Below are positions 51,430 to 63,907 of a stretch of DNA of 64,000 nt, in pieces; positions within the stretch are counted from its first letter, which is position 1; the number at the start of each line of letters is the position of its first letter. The notes below the pieces were generated by a model. The model made no database searches. It saw only the letters and a program-made list of their open reading frames with translations, and was not told the DNA's origin. Source of the stretch: Saccopteryx bilineata (lineage: Eukaryota; Chordata; Mammalia; Chiroptera; Emballonuridae). Location of the stretch: the NCBI RefSeq assembly GCF_036850765.1, contig NC_089493.1:130454239-130518238 (forward strand), given 5' to 3'. Made by a program: the position numbers and the translations under genes.

Positions 51430-52789
51430 GTTATCTGAAAATGTCTTTTTATTTAAGCACAAAATTGAGACATAACATATACATTTGTACATGGAAAAAA
51501 GATACCAGAAAGAAATTTACAAAAACTTGGTCATTGCCATTAAATTATCACTCAGTGGCTTGGGAGTGGAGTGGGCTGGCAGGCTGGGGACTGCTTCTGG
51601 GCTGGCTAGCTCTTTGAGAAGTCCCTGCAGTCCACACACTCATTCCGATAGCCTCTGGAGGAAAGAGTGAACGTGTTAACTGTGGACTCCTGGGTGCCCA
51701 TCACAGTGACTCACCTCCTGGGGAACCCCCAGGCCAAGTGGAAGGTGATGGGAGAATCCTGGAGCAGGAGTCTGGAACCCTGGTTCAGGAGTCCAGCTAA
51801 AGGATACAGTTCTAGAATGACTCACCCCACCCTTCCTAAGAGTCACACAAGCTAGATATTGCTGACATGGGGGGAAGAGTGCAACTGTCCCCCAGGAGAA
51901 GAGGAAATCAGAACAATCGGACAAACAACCCACACCAGGACAGGAATACCTCTCTCCCCCTCCTAGAAGACAGCTAAAGTTTGGGCAGGACAACTTGGGG
52001 TTGTCTTCTGTCCCTCCCCATTCCCAGACCCCAGTCAACCCCGATGCACATTCAGTAAGTCTAAAGAGGGGAGGCCTCAGGGAGGGTCCCAGATGACATG
52101 GAGCTCTGCCCACACCAGGAAGGTGCAGAGGGCTGCAAGGGCTATGAATCTGTGAGAAACACGAGGCAGGGAAGAGGCTGAGGAACCAGGGCAGAGGCTG
52201 GAAGCCTGTAGAACTGGCCAGAGTGATACGGAGACAGAGCTGCCCACCAGCCCAGATCGCAGCTCATCTACAGGGGAGCCCTTGGGACATCATCCCAGCC
52301 CAGCAGGAAGGGCAGGTGGGACTGTGTAAGCCACAGGCTGGGTTTGTGAAGCCAGATTCAGGCCAGGCTGCTGGGGGAGGAGTGAGGCCCAGGCTTCAGG
52401 CAGAAATATGACTTCAGCTGGAGTGGGCCCAGGTCAGCAGGGGATTCCAAGTGTGTACATGTGTGCATGCGTGTGTGAGTGTGGGTGTAGGGGGAAGAGA
52501 ACTTCAGTCCCACTGCTTCCAGAGAGACAAAAGAATCCTACCAAACCACTCCCAGAAAAGAAAAGACAGCTTTGTTTTTTCCCTTTTCTCTTCTGTAAAA
52601 AAAGCCCTTGCCCCGCCCTGCCCTGCCCTTGGGTAGAAGGGAGAGCTGGTTGCTGAGGAAGGAAAAGGAGCCACAGCTAGACCATCCCTGGCTTGTGCCA
52701 GGCACAAGCACCGCATAAGGCATCCACAGAAAGTGCAGCTCAGAAGGCAGGCACGAGAAAAGGCTGGGCTAGAGGGAGGACAGCCAGGA
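51430..52789 (-). other. SCAMP2: SCAMP2 3' untranslated region
   Basis: Between the stop codon at 52790-52792 and the polyA signal at 51448. A TG-rich patch lies at about 52451-52490. No other gene is seen. Confidence 0.65.
51448..51453 (-). terminator. SCAMP2 polyadenylation signal
   Basis: AATAAA on the minus strand, about 1.34 kb past the SCAMP2 stop codon. Confidence 0.75.
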
Positions 52790-55700
52790 CTAATTCCCCT
52801 GGAAGGCTCCTTGGGCAGCAGATGAGGCAGCACTGCGGAAGGTCCTGCTGCTGAAGATGCCCTGGGAGAATTCCTCTTGGGCCTGCTGGAAGCTGGCCCC
52901 TGTCCGGCGGTACAGGGAGTGCACCTGTGGGAAAAGGCTGAGTGAGAGGGGCCCATCCTGTGGGCCAGCAGGGAACCCAAGCCTGCCTGACCTACCACTG
53001 CCCCTGGGCCTCTGGGGACTCAGGAAGCCCAACAGCTATAGTGATGAACATACCCAGGGTGAAGGCAGGAGAAAGGAGCCTGCTTTCCCCAGCTTGCTGT
53101 TGGCCCAGCACCCACCACTCACCCGCTTCAGGAGGAAGAGGGAGAGCACGGCACAGAGGGTGAAAAAGCCAGCCACTACCATCATGATGATCGACACAGC
53201 CAAGTTCTTTTCCAGTGTAGACAGGGCTGCAATCCAACCGCTACAAAGGGAAGAGAAGGCCTGAGAGGGTGTAGTGGGGAGTGGGCCCCAGAGGTCCCCC
53301 ATGAGGGGTTTTCCAAGTATCTGCTGTTGTGCTGACCACCACCTAGGCTGGTAAGCACCCCCACTGCTCACATGGAATCTTTGGGTCATGTGAGGTCTGG
53401 GGGGATGTGGCTGCTGCCCTCACAGTCGGGAGTAGCACTGGATAGGGCCTTTTCCTGCTGCTTTGGGAGTTGGAAAGACATGGAAAGCCTGCTACTCACT
53501 CCTGAGGGCCCACTATCTAGAAAGGAGAACTACTGGCCAGCCCACTGCACTCAGCTCCTCCCAGTGGCGCCAGGACAGCCCCCTCTGCCTCCAGTCAGTC
53601 AGTCATGTCTCCTGAGCCCCAGCTTCATCATCTATAAAAGGAGATATCCTCACACTTTATGAGTTAAAAACTTACTAGAAAACTACAGTTATCAAAACAG
53701 TGTGGCTCTTGCAGGAAGACAGACATATGCGAAATATAAATCAATGGAAGAGAATTAAGAGTCCAGAAACAAACCCACACAACTGTTGTCAACAGGTTTT
53801 TACAAGTGTGCCAAGACCACTGAATGGGGAAAGAATGGTCTCCTCAACAAATGGTGGTGGGACAGCTGGAGAGCCACATGCAAAACAATTAAGTCCAACA
53901 TGTATTTCAACCATACACAAAAATTAATTCAAAATGTATCAACGACCTAATAATACAAACTCAAACTATAAAAGTCTTAGTAACTCTCCATGACCTTGGA
54001 TTGGTAATAGTTCTTAAATAGGACACCCAAAGCACAACAAAAAAAGATAAATTGGACCTCATTAAAATTAAAAACTTTTGTACATCAAAGGGCACTATCG
54101 AGAATGACAAAACAGAATAGAAAAAATTTTGTAAATTACATTTGATAAGAATCTAGTACCCAGCCTAACCAGGCGGTGGTGCAGTGGATAGAGTGTTGGA
54201 CTGGGAGGCGGAGGACCCAAGTTTGAAACCCCAAGGTCGCAGGCTTGAGCGTGGGCTCATCTGGCTTGAGCATGGGCTGACCAGCTTAAGCGAGGGATCA
54301 AATACATGACTCCATGGTTGCTGGCTTCAGCAAGGCTCTGCTGTTGCCCCCCAGTCAAGGCACATATGAGAAAGCCGTCAATGAACAACTAAGGAGCTGC
54401 AACAAAGAATTGATGCTTCTCTTCTCTCTCCCTTCCTGTCTGTCTGTCCCCTCTCTGACTCGCTCTCTGTCTAAAAAAAAAAAAGAATCTAGTACCCAGA
54501 ATATATAAAGAACTCAACAACAAAAAGAGCACCCAATTACTGAGTTAGCAAAGGACTTGAATAAACATTTCTCCAAATAACATATACAAATGGCCAACAA
54601 ACACACAGGAGATGACCAATCAAGAAATGACAGCCAAAAACCACAATGAGATACACCTCTAGGTTGGTTACAATAGAAAGAAGAAAGAGGTGGACAATAA
54701 CAAATGGTGGCACGGTTATGAAGAAACTGGACCCCATACACACTGCTACTGGGAATGTAAAACAGCCACTATGGGAAACAAGTTGGCAGTTCCTCAATAA
54801 ATTACACAGAGAATTACCATGTGACCCAGCAGTTCCACTCTTAGATACAAACCCCAAATAACTGAAAACTGGTAGTCAAAAACTTGTACACAAATGTTTG
54901 CAGCAGCACTATTCACAACAGCAAAAAGATGGAAACAACCCCAGTCCCTATCAAATGATAGGTGGATAGACAAAATGCAGTACATCCAAACAATGGAATA
55001 CTAGTTAGCCATAAAAAGGAATGGGGTACTGATCCATACCACATGAACCACGAAAATATGTTCAGTTAAAGAAGCCAGACACAAGTCCAGAGAAACAGAA
55101 AGCAGTTGAATAAGGTTGCTAGGGGCTCAGGGAAGGAGGGAGTAAGGAGTTACTGCTGAATGCCTGACTAGTGGTGGCACAGTGGATAGAGCACCAACCC
55201 AGAGCACTGAAGTTCCTGGTTCAAAACCTCAAGGTCGCCAGCTTAAGTGCGGGGTCGCCACCTTAAGTGTGGGGTCATCAACATGATCCCAAGGTCACTG
55301 GTTTGAGCAAGGGGTCACTGCTCAGGTGGAGCCCCCGGTCAAGGTATGTATGACAAGCAATCAATGAACAACTAAAGTGCCTGACAAGGCAGTGGTGCAG
55401 TGGATAGAGCATTGGACTGGGACACGGAGGACCCAGGTTTGAAACCCCGAGGTCACCAACTTGAGAGCAGGTTCATCTGGTTTGAGCAAGGCTCACTAGA
55501 TTGAGCCCAAGGTCACTGGCTTGAACAAGGGGTCGCTTGGTCTGCTGTAGCCCCCGCCCCCATCAAGGCACATATGAGAAAGCAATCAATGAACAACTAA
55601 GGTGCCTCAACAAAGAGTTGATGATTGATGTTTCTCATCTCTCTCCCTTCCTGTCTGTCTGTCCCTATCTGTCCCTCTCTCTGTCTCTGTTACAAAAAAA

Positions 55701-58700
55701 AAAACAATAAAAACTAAAGTGACTCAACTATGAGTTGATGCTTTTCATAAAAAAATAGAATTTCCTTTTGGGGTGATAAAATGTGCTGGAACTAGACAGT
55801 GGTAATGACTGTACAACACTGAAAATTTACTACATGCCATCGAAGTGTACACTTTTTTAATTTGAACTGTACACTTTAAAATGATTTCAGTGATACACAA
55901 AATGCTTTATGTTGTGTGCATTTTACAGTCAAAAGGGGGTGTGATGAGAGGAGAAAGGCGCTGAGAGGCTGAAGGCTGCAGAGCTCAGCAAGGCAATTCT
56001 CCGCAGGGCGGTGGGGGCGGGGCCACCCAGGACATCAAGCCTCTGACTCTGCCGTCCAGGGTGCAAACAGCAGTTAATCACAGCCTTCCTACCAGCATCT
56101 CATTTAAGGTAATAAGTAATGAAACTGGGTCACCAAACAGAGAAAAGGGGCCAAATTATAAACAAGATGAGAAGGAAGAGGGATGGTGGGAGGGCAGCAC
56201 ACACTTGGCTCTGAGGTGGAAGTCACTCAGCGCCCCCCCGCCCAGCTCCACTAGAGATGGGACCAAAATAGTTCAGCCCTTGCAGGCTCAGGCTTCAAGC
56301 CAAGCCTGCCTGACCTTTCTGTAGTGTTCCCTGTGCACTGAGGCAGAAAGGAAAACATCGACCATCAGCTTTTCTTTCTGTGATTATTTTGAGTGGAGAC
56401 TGCGGCACCCAGGAAGCCATGCCAGCTGGGTGCTCAAAGACAGCAGAGGAGCTGTCCAGAGAGGCGGGGGCTCCATCTCCCGAGGTCACAGGGCCTCTGC
56501 AAACAGTCACCACTCAGGGTTGCAAAGACCAGGCAGCCATCAGCAGCTGCCCTAAGCCAGGGGCTTGTCTGGAACCTGTGCTGGCAGCACCAACTTCTAG
56601 GAGGGTGTGGCAGGAAGAGGCTGCAGTCAATGCAGGACACAGCCCAGGTGCGTAAGAATTCAAGCCAAGTTCACCCACAACACCCCAGAAAGTGGTGAGC
56701 AAGGAAGACAGCAACTAGCTCCTGGCGAAGAGCTAAAGAAGGGCGAAGGCAGACCCAGGCTGGCTGTTACCACTCCCTCTGCTGTGGTGAAAAGGAGTCA
56801 CCTGCAGGGCTCTTGGTCTGGCAATCAAGGTGAGAGGCTGAGCTGAGCCTCCAAAGCATCATTCTCTCGGTACTGCCCCACATCTCACCTGTCCCCCAGG
56901 CTAGGGATGCCGATCAACTGGATGACATAGATCCCTATTTGACAAAAAAATACAAGGAAGAACACGAAGAAGCTGAAAGAGTTGTCGGACCTGTGGAGAG
57001 AGGGAAACCAGGAGTCATAGAGGGCTTTGGATTTGTTTCTCAGAGTTCTCACATGGGGTGATGTTTCCTCCTCACTGGAGCCAGAGGCAGGAGAGCAGTC
57101 AGAGCTATCTGGACACACACAGACACCCACCATAATCAAAGGGTTTGTCTTTCACTGCCTTCCAATTTAAGAGGTCAATGCTTGACCCCTTCTTCAAAGA
57201 GCTATTAATGTTGCTTACCCAAAGGACAATATAAGGAGTTTAATAGTCCAATTTCTGGAGTATATATCTGCATTTCATAACAGGAAAAAAAACTAAGCTA
57301 ACAGTATAACTCCTAATAACAAAACTGTCGACCTCACTGGCAGAAAAGGTTTTTGGGGAGTAGAAAATTCTAGACAGGCCTGACCTGTGGTGGTGCAGTG
57401 GATAAAGCACCGACCTGGAAATGCTGAGGTCGTTGGTTCGAAACCCTGGGCTTGCCTGGTCAAGGCACATATGGGAGTTGATGCTTCCTGCTCCTCCCTC
57501 CCTTCTCTCTCTCCTCTCTCTCTCTCTCCCCCCTCTCTCCTTTCTAAAATGAATAAATAAAAATATTAAAAAAAAAAAAGAAAATTCTAGACAAAACTGG
57601 TGTTTCGAGTACCCCCATTTCCATGTCCTTGAGGGCTAGAGTACAGTGAGGGTTCAGGTCCCACCTGCTGAGTGCATTGGGGGTTCAGCCCCTGCCCCAC
57701 TCTGCTCCCAGCCCTGACAGTGTCAGCTCTGTGAAGTGGACCTACTGAAGTCCACAGTATATGCTCTATGTCACCCAGTCAGCAATGCTTGACAGTTACA
57801 GGGGGAAAGGGGTGTGAGTAAGCATGGACACAAGCCAGTAAGAGTGTATCTCAGAGTCTGACTCTATTATAGAAGCACACCCCAGTTTTTTGTTTTGTTT
57901 TTAACATTTATTTATTGATATCAAAAAGAGAAAGGCAGAGAGAGACAGAAATGCTGACCCATCCATGCGCCCACTGCTGACTCCTGTGTGTGTGCCCTGA
58001 CTGGGGATCAAACCGGCAGCCTTGGTGCATCAGGACGATGCCCCAGCCAACCAAGCCACCCAGCCAGGGCATAAAGCAGAGAGTTCAACATTTTTCATCT
58101 CATGGCATACATACACTAATGACTAAAATTCTGCAGCACACCAAAAAATATATTTTTTGCTGATCTGACAAAAAAAGGTGTAATTTTGACTCATTCACAT
58201 CAGACAGCTGTTGTGATTTTTTTTATTTGAAAGTCTAAGGAAAAAGAGATCAGTGTCCCTGACTAAATAGTAAGATATTGTATGTTTTAAAAGTCCTTGT
58301 GGCACAGGGTTGAAAATTGGTGCCCCAGAGCCTTGGAAGGGAGCTACAGAAGCCCCCTTCCTCTGCCGGATGCCCAATGACTGCAGTCCTCCTGTGCCAA
58401 CAGATTGGAGCAGAAGGGCCAGCAATCTCCCATTCCCTTCCCTCAATCTCCTGTCTGAAGGACAGGGCCCAGAGCAGACCTCAGGTACCACTGAGGAAAC
58501 AGCTCCAGATCCCTGCCAACTCTGGCTGTGGGTGGGAAGGGGAAGTGAATTTCCATTTTATTCTGCTTGGACTGAAATGGGGCCCTAGGGTTCATGGCTC
58601 TTGGCCTGCTACCTGGGATGCCAGCTGTACACTTCCCCCTTGCCCCATCCTCACCCACCTGAAGGCTTTATAGATGGGTCGGTACCAACAGAGGAAGGCA

Positions 58701-61700
58701 CAGGGGGTGAAGATCACGAACCACAGGATCGAGAGACCAAAGTCTACTCCTTTGCCGCTGTCGATTAAGAACCAGGCCAGGCAGGCAAGCAGGTTCAGAA
58801 ACAGAGTCACTGAATGCACTACAGAGGAGAAGATAAACATGGGCTGGTGCCAAGGTGGCTAAAGGACTTCTGGACAGGGCAAACCACACCCTGGAAAAGA
58901 CATGAATGAGGTCCATGCTGTCAAGACCTGTACCCAGGCAGGGCTATCCTTGACTTTTTAGGACCTCCAAACCAGGGACCAAACCAAGTTTGTAAGAGGT
59001 GATGGGACAGCCTGGGTATCTGAGGGGTGGCGGTGGAGAAGAATAGACCCTAGACCTGATCCTTGGGAAATGGAGTATTTTTCTAAACAACTCTTTCCCT
59101 GGCCCTGGATGGCCCACAGGGAGCAACAGGGAGTCTCATCCACACTCCAGGAGCCCAGGGGTCTGTGACGAGGGGAGGCCTTCACCTATGAAGGACTGTT
59201 CATGCAGTGACCACAGGAACTCAGAAGCCCGCAGCCAGTCCCACTCCACTGATGCATGGTCTAGACTGGCCTTGAGGGGAGGTTCCCAGGACAGGAAGTG
59301 ACTTTGGAGGGCCAATTATGTGGACAGACGGCCCCCCACGAAGCCCGACCAGCACCAATGAAGGTCGATGAAGGCTGGACTGTGCCAGGGAGGAGTTGCC
59401 AGAGCACCCATAAGGTTCTCAAGACACAGCCCATTGCAGTCTTGAGCTCAGAGGGGCGGAGGCTGGACTCACACATCCAGAGATAGTAGAGCATCTTGCA
59501 TATCCGCTGGTAGTCAGCAGGGATCTCTGTGGAGAAGTCCTGGTAGAAGCAGGGCTTGACAGGGCACCAGAAGGGCAGGGGCGGCCAATTGTTCTCTCTC
59601 ACTGTGCAGAAAGAGATGGTGAGGTGAGGCCCAGCTCTGGCAGCAGCACAGAGTAGGGGTAGGGGCCACACCAGGGTTCCCAGAGGGGCTCCAGCAAGCG
59701 GGCTCAGGATCCTCATGGGTGTAGAGTGGGGACAAAAAAAGGACAATGGATGCCTGACCTGTGGTGGCGCAGTGGATAAAGCGTCAACCTAGAAACACTG
59801 AGGTTGCCGGTTCAAAACCCTGGGCTTGCCTGGTCAAGGCACATATGGGAGTTGATGCTTCCTGCTCCTCCCCCTTCTCTCTCTCTCAATCTCTCTCTCT
59901 CTCTATCTATCTCCCCCCCTCCTCTCTAAAATGAATAAATAAAAATTAAAAAAAAAAAAAAAAAAAAAAGGACAATGGGACATAAGTGCCCACAAACTCA
60001 GTCCCAGACAACAGACCTCAGATGCACTGGGAAACACAGAGCTAAACAGCTTAAGTGATTATTATTATTATTATTTTATTTATTTATTTATTCATTTTTA
60101 GAGAGGAGAGAGAGGGAGAGAGACAGAGAGGGAGAGAGAGAGACAGAGAGAGAGAGAAGGGGGGAGGAGCTGGAAGCATCAACTCCCATATGTGCCTTGA
60201 CCAGGCAAGCCCAGGGTTTCGAACCAGCGACCTCAGCATTTCCAGGTTGACGCTTTATCCACTGCGTCCCCACAGGTCAGGCCTTTTTTTTTTTTTTTTA
60301 CAGAGACAGAGAGAGAGAGTCAGAGAGGAGAGATAGGGACAGACAGACAGGAACACAGAGAGATGAGAAGCATCAGTCATCAGTTTTTCGTTGCAACACC
60401 TTAGTTGTTCATTGATTGCTTTCTCATATGTGCCTTGACTGTGGGGCTACAGCAGACTGAGTAACCCCTTGCTCAAGCAAGTGACCTTGGGTCCCAGCTG
60501 GTGAGCTTTGCTCAAACCAGATGAGCCCGCGCTCAAGCTGGCGACCTCAGGGTCTCGAATCTGGGGCCTCCGTATCCCAGTCCAACGCTCTATCCACTGC
60601 ACCACCGCCTGGTAAGGCACTGAAGTGATTTTTTTTTAAACTGCCCATAAGCAAGGAATTGTAGACCAGTGCCCCCACTCTATCAAATACACTTAGAGTT
60701 GAGAAGAACACAGAAATAATGTCCACCCATTAAGGTTACACTACAGGTCTCCTGACTTGCACCCTACTTCCCTCCCCAGGACAGCCCATTCTAAGGTGAC
60801 CTAAGCAAAGGCCAGAGACTGCCCAGGAACAAGCAGGCAGAGGCAGCTCCCTGCACCAGGCTGGGCAGCCCAGGGCCCCGCGTGGCCTCTCACTGTGTAA
60901 GTTGGCCGCAGTGTTCTGCAGCTCCCGCTCCTTGCGTTCCAGCTCGGCTGCTTTCCTGTCCAGCTCTTCCTGCTGCCGGAGCAGGCTGGCCTGAGCTGCA
61001 GAGGCCACCGCCTGGAGCAAAAAGGAAAGTGAGAGAGAGGGACAGTGCTGGCCTGACAGGAAGTCACAGGGCTTGTGCCCCACACAAGGAGAGCCAGCTG
61101 GGAATCCCAGAGGCCATCCCACCCCCAGTATATTGTGTACCTTAGACCATCACCGGGAGGCCAAGGTTACCTGTCCCCTACTGCCCTTGCAATACCTTTG
61201 GCCCCTTCACCATTATCAGGTCTCTCCTCTCCCCTTCATTCTGAAGCTTGAGATAGAGAAACACCCCCCATACTTCAGGCCAAGTTCAGTGATGCTGACC
61301 TTTGGGGCGACAGCAAAGGGTGAAAGGCCTCACAAGAGGCTGCCCTACAGCCAGAAACCCAGAGACCCCAGTCTTACTTGAATAGCCTGGATGTGTCTGT
61401 AGGCACACAGTGCAAACATGCTAGAGTGCGTGGGCAGGGAAGGCGCTTGGGCCATCCTGTGTATACCTGGAGCCTGAGTGATGCACATTCAAGCACCTCC
61501 CCCTGTTCCACTCCCAGGAACTGCCCCTGAGGTCCACCTGAGCTGTGACTGGCTATACTCCAGATAGCTTCTTTGGGTGTGGTCCTGCTCTACCTGGCTT
61601 TCATGGAGTCCAAGCTTTAGCCCCTGTCCAGGGAGAGCAGGGCCTCTGAGTGAAGCAGCTAGGAGATTCCACATGAGGCTGAGCAGAGCTGGACCCAGAG

Positions 61701-63350
61701 CTCCAGCTCACAGCCCTGCTACTGCTGGTGCCGCTGCTGCCGGGCCCAGTCCCGCCTGAAGTCCATAGTCCTTCTCAGGGAGCCAATACCAAACCTGTCA
61801 TAGCACAGTATGACACGTACATAGATGTATGTTCTCTCTCCCCAAAAATGAGGTCTCTAAAAAGCTAAGGTATCTTCAGAAGGTAAATTTTGGGTATTAG
61901 AGGTAGAAGCATGACCAGACTTGACCACAGGGAGAGTCTGAGCCTATTTCCCGAAGTCTGTGACTTCAAATGAGCAGGTCCCAGGACCCACCACCCAGCT
62001 GAACAAGAAGTCTACTGGCCTCAGGGTATTGGCTCATAGGATCCCAGAGCCGTGGCTGGGCCCAGGGGCCCAGGGTTTCATGCAGGGACAGCACTTTCAG
62101 AGTAAGTACGCCAGATGGGAGCAGCATGGGGCCCACTAGAGTCCAAAGTCTAACGTGGGCAGGTTCCAGCCAACATGCTCTCACTCACGCTCACCTATAC
62201 TTGGCCTACCTTTGGAAGCTTTGGCATGTAGCTGTCTCTGAGAATACTATCTCCTCCTAGGAGCATCTGCCTCTCTGAGAGCTCACTCACTGCCAGGAAT
62301 CTGGTAGGCAGGAACTTGCTGGCCTGTCTAAGCAGGAACTGCAACATACAACTCCATTGTGGGTCATGCTCAGCAGGAGCAGTGAGGAGTGAGGGGTTGG
62401 AGAGCTGGGCACTAAGCAGACAAGACTCACAGTGTTTGGTGAAGAGACAAAGGAAAACAGGAAGGAAGACAGGAATAAATGAGGTTAGGAAAAAAAGATC
62501 TGGCCCCCAAGTCAGAGAGAACACACTCAAGGCCCCAGGAGCATCTGGAACGGGACGACAGGCAATGCTGCCTAGTGAGTGGGGCAGCATTTGGTGCTGG
62601 CAGTGGGGCAGGGGGTGAGGACATAGGAGAGTAGACCCTCTACACGGAAGTGACCAACTCCAAAGAGGTGATCAACAGGTCCCCTGAGAAGAAGCCAGGA
62701 ATGAGGCCCCACAGCCTTGATCTCAGGACTTGCCCTTTCTGAAAAAGAAGCAGAAGGATCCTCTGTCAGCTGTTACCTGGGGGGTTGGCTGGGTTGGCTC
62801 CACTGAGGGCTGGAGAACCGCCGGCTGTGAGGGCCCAGGGAACTGGGTGACAGGAACTGTTGTGGCTGCATTTGTCTGCATGGGACAGATCAGGAGTGAG
62901 ATGAATGGGACTCCACTCATTGGGGAGCAAACTTGCAGCAGGATAAGCAGTGCCCCTGCCTTTGAGGAGTGCTCCCTCCAGGCTGCCTTCCGCACCTTCT
63001 CAGCAAGCCTCAGGCTCTGGACAGTGTGAGGCCTAGTCCAGTACCTGACCTTTCGGGATCCTCGCACTGCCCTGACCTCTTCAGGGTGTGCCCAGATGAG
63101 GGACCCCAAGGGGAGAACTGGTGGCTTTCTCATCTTCCCCCCACCCTCAAACTCCCATTAAGATGGTTCCTTTGAGGAATGCAGCTGGTCACAGCACCCT
63201 GTTTGCCAAGGGTCCTTGCCCCAGAGACCCCAGCAACATGCCTAGGACCCAGGGGCTCAGAAAGAGGACATAATCACCAACCTCTGAGAAGGGGTTGAAT
63301 TCAGCCAGGCCACTTTGTGGGGCATTGGTCAGCTGGGTCACAGAGGGATC
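52790..63350 (-). CDS. SCAMP2: Secretory carrier-associated membrane protein 2, 8 coding exons, 5' end outside window
   Basis: SCAMP2 is a four-pass protein of the trans-Golgi network, endosomes and secretory vesicles acting in membrane trafficking and exocytosis. Exons in transcript order: 63282-63350, 62777-62875, 60894-61011, 59473-59601, 58659-58818, 56889-56990, 53123-53240, 52790-52924. All junctions and phases agree, giving 309 residues. The missing first exon should encode about 19 residues. N-terminal part: an NPF motif (EFNPFSE) and proline-rich stretch, then a charged coiled coil ([20 protein letters not shown]). Four membrane segments follow: [53 protein letters not shown] and the [20 protein letters not shown] helix. 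The conserved cytosolic E-peptide, [11 protein letters not shown], lies between helices 2 and 3. The loop before the last helix reads [10 protein letters not shown], one residue shorter than the human loop I recall. Ends QGAFQGN. Partial only because the window ends. Confidence 0.96.
53655..55140 (+). mobile_element. L1 ORF2 3'-end fragment, decayed, split by a SINE
   Basis: Sense fragment of an L1 reverse-transcriptase ORF end with many stops, recognisable from phrases such as cttgcaggaagacagacata, gataaattggacctcatta, gccaacaaacacacaggaga and ggcagttcctcaataaatta. It lies in the SCAMP2 intron between the last membrane-helix exons. Broken by a type B SINE at 54164-54482; 3' UTR-like sequence resumes near 55760. 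Confidence 0.8.
54164..54482 (+). repeat. SINE type B inserted in L1
   Basis: Flanked by aagaatctagtacccag at 54147-54163 and 54483-54499, a perfect 17-bp duplication of L1 sequence. Confidence 0.95.
55157..55375 (+). repeat. SINE type B variant, interrupted
   Basis: Starts gcctgactagtggtggcac. It is interrupted by the next SINE at about 55376; its tail resumes at about 55712 with aactaaagtgactcaac. Confidence 0.75.
55376..55711 (+). repeat. SINE type B, nested
   Basis: Starts tgcctgacaaggcagtgg; ends in an A-tail followed by aaaactaaagtgactcaact, which repeats the left flank aactaaagtg. Confidence 0.82.
55760..55935 (+). mobile_element. L1 3' untranslated end
   Basis: gtgctggaactagacagtgg, tgactgtacaacactgaaaa and gaactgtacactttaaaatg are typical L1 3' UTR phrases, likely the end of the fragment that starts at 53655. 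Confidence 0.75.
55936..56888. other. SCAMP2 intron, nothing recognised
   Basis: No exon or clear repeat seen. The open frames at 56061-56324, 56380-56655 and 56393-56698 show no family features. Confidence 0.45.
57377..57578 (+). repeat. SINE type C
   Basis: Flanked by agaaaattctagaca at 57362-57376 and 57579-57593. Confidence 0.95.
57894..58071 (-). repeat. Ves-like SINE
   Basis: Reverse copy: tail ttatttattgatatcaaaaa, body gagagacagaaatgctgacc, head ccaagccacccagccagggc. Resembles bat Ves SINEs rather than types A-C. Confidence 0.65.
58077..58321 (+). mobile_element. hAT-like nonautonomous transposon, about 245 bp
   Basis: Left end gagttcaacatttttcatct and right end ggttgaaaattggtg form imperfect inverted termini. 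Internal text (gcacaccaaaaaatatattt, ttgctgatctgacaaaaa) is shared in reverse with 41503-41645. No clear 8-bp duplication. Confidence 0.6.
59751..59962 (+). repeat. SINE type C
   Basis: Flanked by aaaaaaaggacaatgg ending at 59749 on the left and at about 59963-59978 on the right. Confidence 0.93.
60060..60283 (-). repeat. SINE type C with (GA)n tract
   Basis: Reverse copy ending ccccacaggtcaggcc, directly next to a reverse type B SINE. Confidence 0.87.
60284..60620 (-). repeat. SINE type B
   Basis: Reverse copy ending accgcctggtaaggc. The pair 60060-60620 lies between two copies of aagtgatt (60053-60060 and about 60623-60630). Confidence 0.85.
61023..62776. other. SCAMP2 intron, nothing recognised
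   Basis: Between coding exons 60894-61011 and 62777-62875. No repeat or conserved exon was recognised; frames such as 62195-62590 are unsupported. Confidence 0.45.
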
Positions 63351-63900
63351 CTGAGGAGAAAAAGAGCCATGAGATGCTGAGAAGAGAATAACTTGGTGAG
63401 GTGGCGGGGAGGGGAGGATGGGGACAGCACCCCCTCAGGGCTAGCAGACAATCCCCACGATACTCAGCTAAAGTGAGGCTGTGGTGCCCAGCCCCTGCCA
63501 CACAGAGCTGCAATACTTTTCCCTTTCTGGAGAAGGAGGGGTACAGCCCGGGTGACTTCCCACAAGATATACAAAGCAAGCTTTACATGCTGAGGCCAGA
63601 GAACAGCACTGCACGTGGTCAGTGTCCCTTATCAATGTGCGACGATTCCCAGCACTCACTTCCAGAGTGGGTTCTGTGGTGAGGGGGGAGGTGAATGGAC
63701 AGTATGGGTGGAGACTTGACCTTTCTGTACTGTTTTATGTACTACTTTATTACTCTTAATTTTTAAAGGACAGCTCAAGGTTCTAGAACAAAAACACGCT
63801 GCTGGCGCCAGTGCTGGTTTGAATATATCAGGCGTACTTACTAGGAACGAAGAGACAAACAGGCTCAGATAAAAAGCCAGGAAAATGTTCTTGGTTCTTT
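63351..63900. other. SCAMP2 first intron, nothing recognised
   Basis: No further SCAMP2 exon is seen up to the edge. The first coding exon, with the N-terminal NPF motifs, must lie beyond 64000. Confidence 0.5.
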
Positions 63901-63907
63901 TTTTCCT

